DNA of 64,000 nucleotides, taken from contig NZ_QFFJ01000001.1 of NCBI RefSeq assembly GCF_003308995.1, positions 1,798,001 through 1,862,000 of the forward strand, in the 5' to 3' direction. Of this stretch, positions 62,521-64,000 are shown in pieces; the first letter of the stretch is position 1, and each line of letters starts with the position of its first letter. The notes beneath the pieces are model-generated. The model saw only the letters and a program-made list of their open reading frames with translations. It had not been told where the DNA came from and made no database searches. Made by a program: the position numbers and the translations under genes. The stretch comes from Chitinophaga flava. GTDB taxonomy: Bacteria; Bacteroidota; Bacteroidia; Chitinophagales; Chitinophagaceae.

Positions 62521-64000
62521 ATGCAGATCAAATCTATTTTCTTGTTTGTAGTTCTGCTGGTATTATCCATTACCGGTATGGCCCAGCAACGGACCATTAA
62601 AGGTACGGTCATAGACTCGCTCACGCAGCAGCCATTGATCGGCGTGAGTGTGTCTGTGCCCGGCACTCCCAATGGCGTAGCAACAGATGCCAACGGCCAT
62701 TATACCATTATGATGCCCGGAGGGAAAAACAATCTCCGTTTTTCGTATATAGGTTACAGTGACCTTTCTGTAAAAGCCATCTCCGGCAACGATGTAATGG
62801 ATGTATCTCTTTCATCCACATCACAGGCGCTTACAGGAGTAGTGATCACCGGTTACACACAGCAAAGCAAATCCCGCACCACCGGCGCTGTCACCAGTCT
62901 GCCTGTAGCTATGACCACACAGGCACCGGTAGCCTCCTTCGATGTAATGCTGCAGGGACGTGCACCCGGTTTATATGTCGGTACTCCTACTGGTCAGCCC
63001 GGTGAAGCCGGCAGGGTATCTATCCGTGGCCTAGGCTCTATCAACGGAGATGTTAACCCTTTATATGTAGTAGATGGTGTGCCTGTAGCCAACAACTCCT
63101 TTGCCGCCCTCAACGCAGAAGACTTTGAAACCATACACGTATTAAAAGATGCAGCCGCCACCGCACAATACGGCTCCAGAGCCGCCAATGGCGTCATCGT
63201 GATCACCACCAAAAAAGGAAAAGCCTGGGAAGATGGAAAAGTGCGGGTCAACTACCGCGGCCAGTACGGCGTATCCAATCTCAACAGCTCCAAATGGGAT
63301 ATGATGAACACCGATCAGCGGCTGCAGTTTGAAGAAATACTGCAAGACCCCAGCATGCCAGGATGGGCTTATTCCAAAAATAATCCCAACAAAATGGTGA
63401 ATGGTACGCTGGTACCTAAAACAGCGGAAGACTTTGCCTTTGGCACCCAATATCTCGATAGCCTCCGGAAGATCAACACCGACTGGCGCAAACACCTGTT
63501 ACGCCAGGGCCGCATCCAGACACATTCCCTGAATGTTTCCGGTGGCAACGAAAAAACAACTTTCTATCTCTCCGGTGGATATTTTAATCAGCAAGGTATT
63601 GCGCTGAATTCTGGCCTGGAGCGTTATAGCCTGCGCGGCAACATACAAAACCGCAGCGGCAGATTTAAAACCACATTGAACATCGGTATCTCCACCGCTA
63701 CCATCAAATATATACAGGATGAAGGTGTAGCAGAAGAAGGCGGCGCAGCTGTCGGCGGCGGCGGCATCACCGAAAAAAATCCTATCGCAGCATTATACTA
63801 TGCATTACCATATGAGTCTCCTTATGGCAAACCAGGTTCCGGCCGCTATGGCGCCAATGCACTCGACGCCTATGCCAACAGTCTGAAAAAAGATAACCAG
63901 ATAAAAGGCGTGATGTCTTTGAATGAAACCGTAGACCTCAGCAAAGAGTTTCAGTTGACCGGTACTGTTGGTATGGACTTCCAGCAGAACAACACCACCG
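62521..64000 (+). CDS. SusC/RagA-type TonB-dependent transporter, 3' end outside window
   Basis: 493 codons to the window edge without a stop. Signal peptide (ending ITGMAQ), then directly the CarboxypepD-regulatory domain (GTVIDSLTQQPLIGVSVSV, FSYIGYSDL) with no STN domain. The TonB-plug region follows: GVVITGYTQQSKSRTTGAV, DVMLQGRAPGLYVGTP, VSIRGLGSINGDVNPLYVVDGVP, IHVLKDAAATAQYGSRAANGVIVITTKKGKA (in pieces). Then the first barrel strands begin. No sigma/FecR genes adjoin it, in contrast to the 50389 susC; instead the two-component system upstream is the likely regulator. Outer membrane import of an unknown ligand. Confidence 0.93.
   Translation, partial: MQIKSIFLFVVLLVLSITGMAQQRTIKGTVIDSLTQQPLIGVSVSVPGTPNGVATDANGHYTIMMPGGKNNLRFSYIGYSDLSVKAISGNDVMDVSLSSTSQALTGVVITGYTQQSKSRTTGAVTSLPVAMTTQAPVASFDVMLQGRAPGLYVGTPTGQPGEAGRVSIRGLGSINGDVNPLYVVDGVPVANNSFAALNAEDFETIHVLKDAAATAQYGSRAANGVIVITTKKGKAWEDGKVRVNYRGQYGVSNLNSSKWDMMNTDQRLQFEEILQDPSMPGWAYSKNNPNKMVNGTLVPKTAEDFAFGTQYLDSLRKINTDWRKHLLRQGRIQTHSLNVSGGNEKTTFYLSGGYFNQQGIALNSGLERYSLRGNIQNRSGRFKTTLNIGISTATIKYIQDEGVAEEGGAAVGGGGITEKNPIAALYYALPYESPYGKPGSGRYGANALDAYANSLKKDNQIKGVMSLNETVDLSKEFQLTGTVGMDFQQNNTT

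Noticed and set aside
1..64000. CRISPR array, insertion sequences, prophage
   Set aside because: No regularly spaced repeats, transposase, integrase or phage structural genes were seen.

Overview
The window looks like chromosomal DNA of a Bacteroidota species, most likely Chitinophagaceae and close to Chitinophaga. This is inferred from two SusC-type TonB-dependent transporters (one with SusD, FecR and a FecI-type sigma factor), many lipoproteins, LytTR two-component systems, DUF4397, TIGR03118 and RibD_C-type reductase families, and promoters of the TTG-N21-TAnnTTTG type in front of three tRNA genes. No phage, insertion sequence or CRISPR array is visible. Most of the window is ordinary chromosome with small accessory patches.

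Layout. 1-4.0 kb: two related secreted fibre-like surface proteins (the first cut by the window edge). 4.5-10.7 kb: housekeeping genes clpC, a STAS protein with rnz, dapA and accA. 10.9-17.8 kb: tRNA-Asp copy 1, an archaemetzincin lipoprotein, four poorly known minus-strand genes including a DMP19-type putative DNA mimic, a CMD-family protein, a UBP-type zinc finger protein and endonuclease V. 17.9-26.1 kb: tRNA-Asp copy 2, an ECF sigma factor, an AraC regulator, reductase-like and Crp/Fnr genes, and gluQRS divergent from tRNA-Asp copy 3. 26.1-28.6 kb: an AT-rich patch directly behind tRNA-Asp 3, holding a truncated small gene, a 375-residue protein with a HEPN-like R-N-x3-H motif, and a gene remnant.

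28.6-33.2 kb: a LytS/LytTR two-component pair divergent from an S41 peptidase, bracketed by two copies of a 40-bp imperfect repeat, each followed by a terminator. 33.3-45.4 kb: an MscS channel, two more RibD_C reductases, dienelactone hydrolase, nitroreductase, an internally deleted ydcZ-type transporter remnant, Crp/Fnr, a TauE/SafE transporter with an extra soluble tail, a GH114-like lipoprotein, a MazG-like protein, GNAT, DUF1801 and an amidinotransferase. 45.7-48.1 kb: tandem TIGR03118 lipoproteins. 48.8-55.4 kb: a sigma/FecR/SusC/SusD regulatory-uptake operon. 55.6-60.1 kb: assorted single genes (flavin monooxygenase, Ntn hydrolase, esterase, DUF4397 lipoprotein).

60.2-64 kb: an OmpR-type response regulator and histidine kinase directly upstream of a second SusC. 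Helically phased TTCTAA-like repeats lie in both the regulator promoter and the SusC promoter, suggesting that this uptake system is run by a two-component system rather than by sigma/anti-sigma. The most interesting items are this TCS-SusC circuit, the HEPN-like gene at the tRNA-Asp locus, gluQRS beside its own substrate tRNA, and the 40-bp repeat pair.
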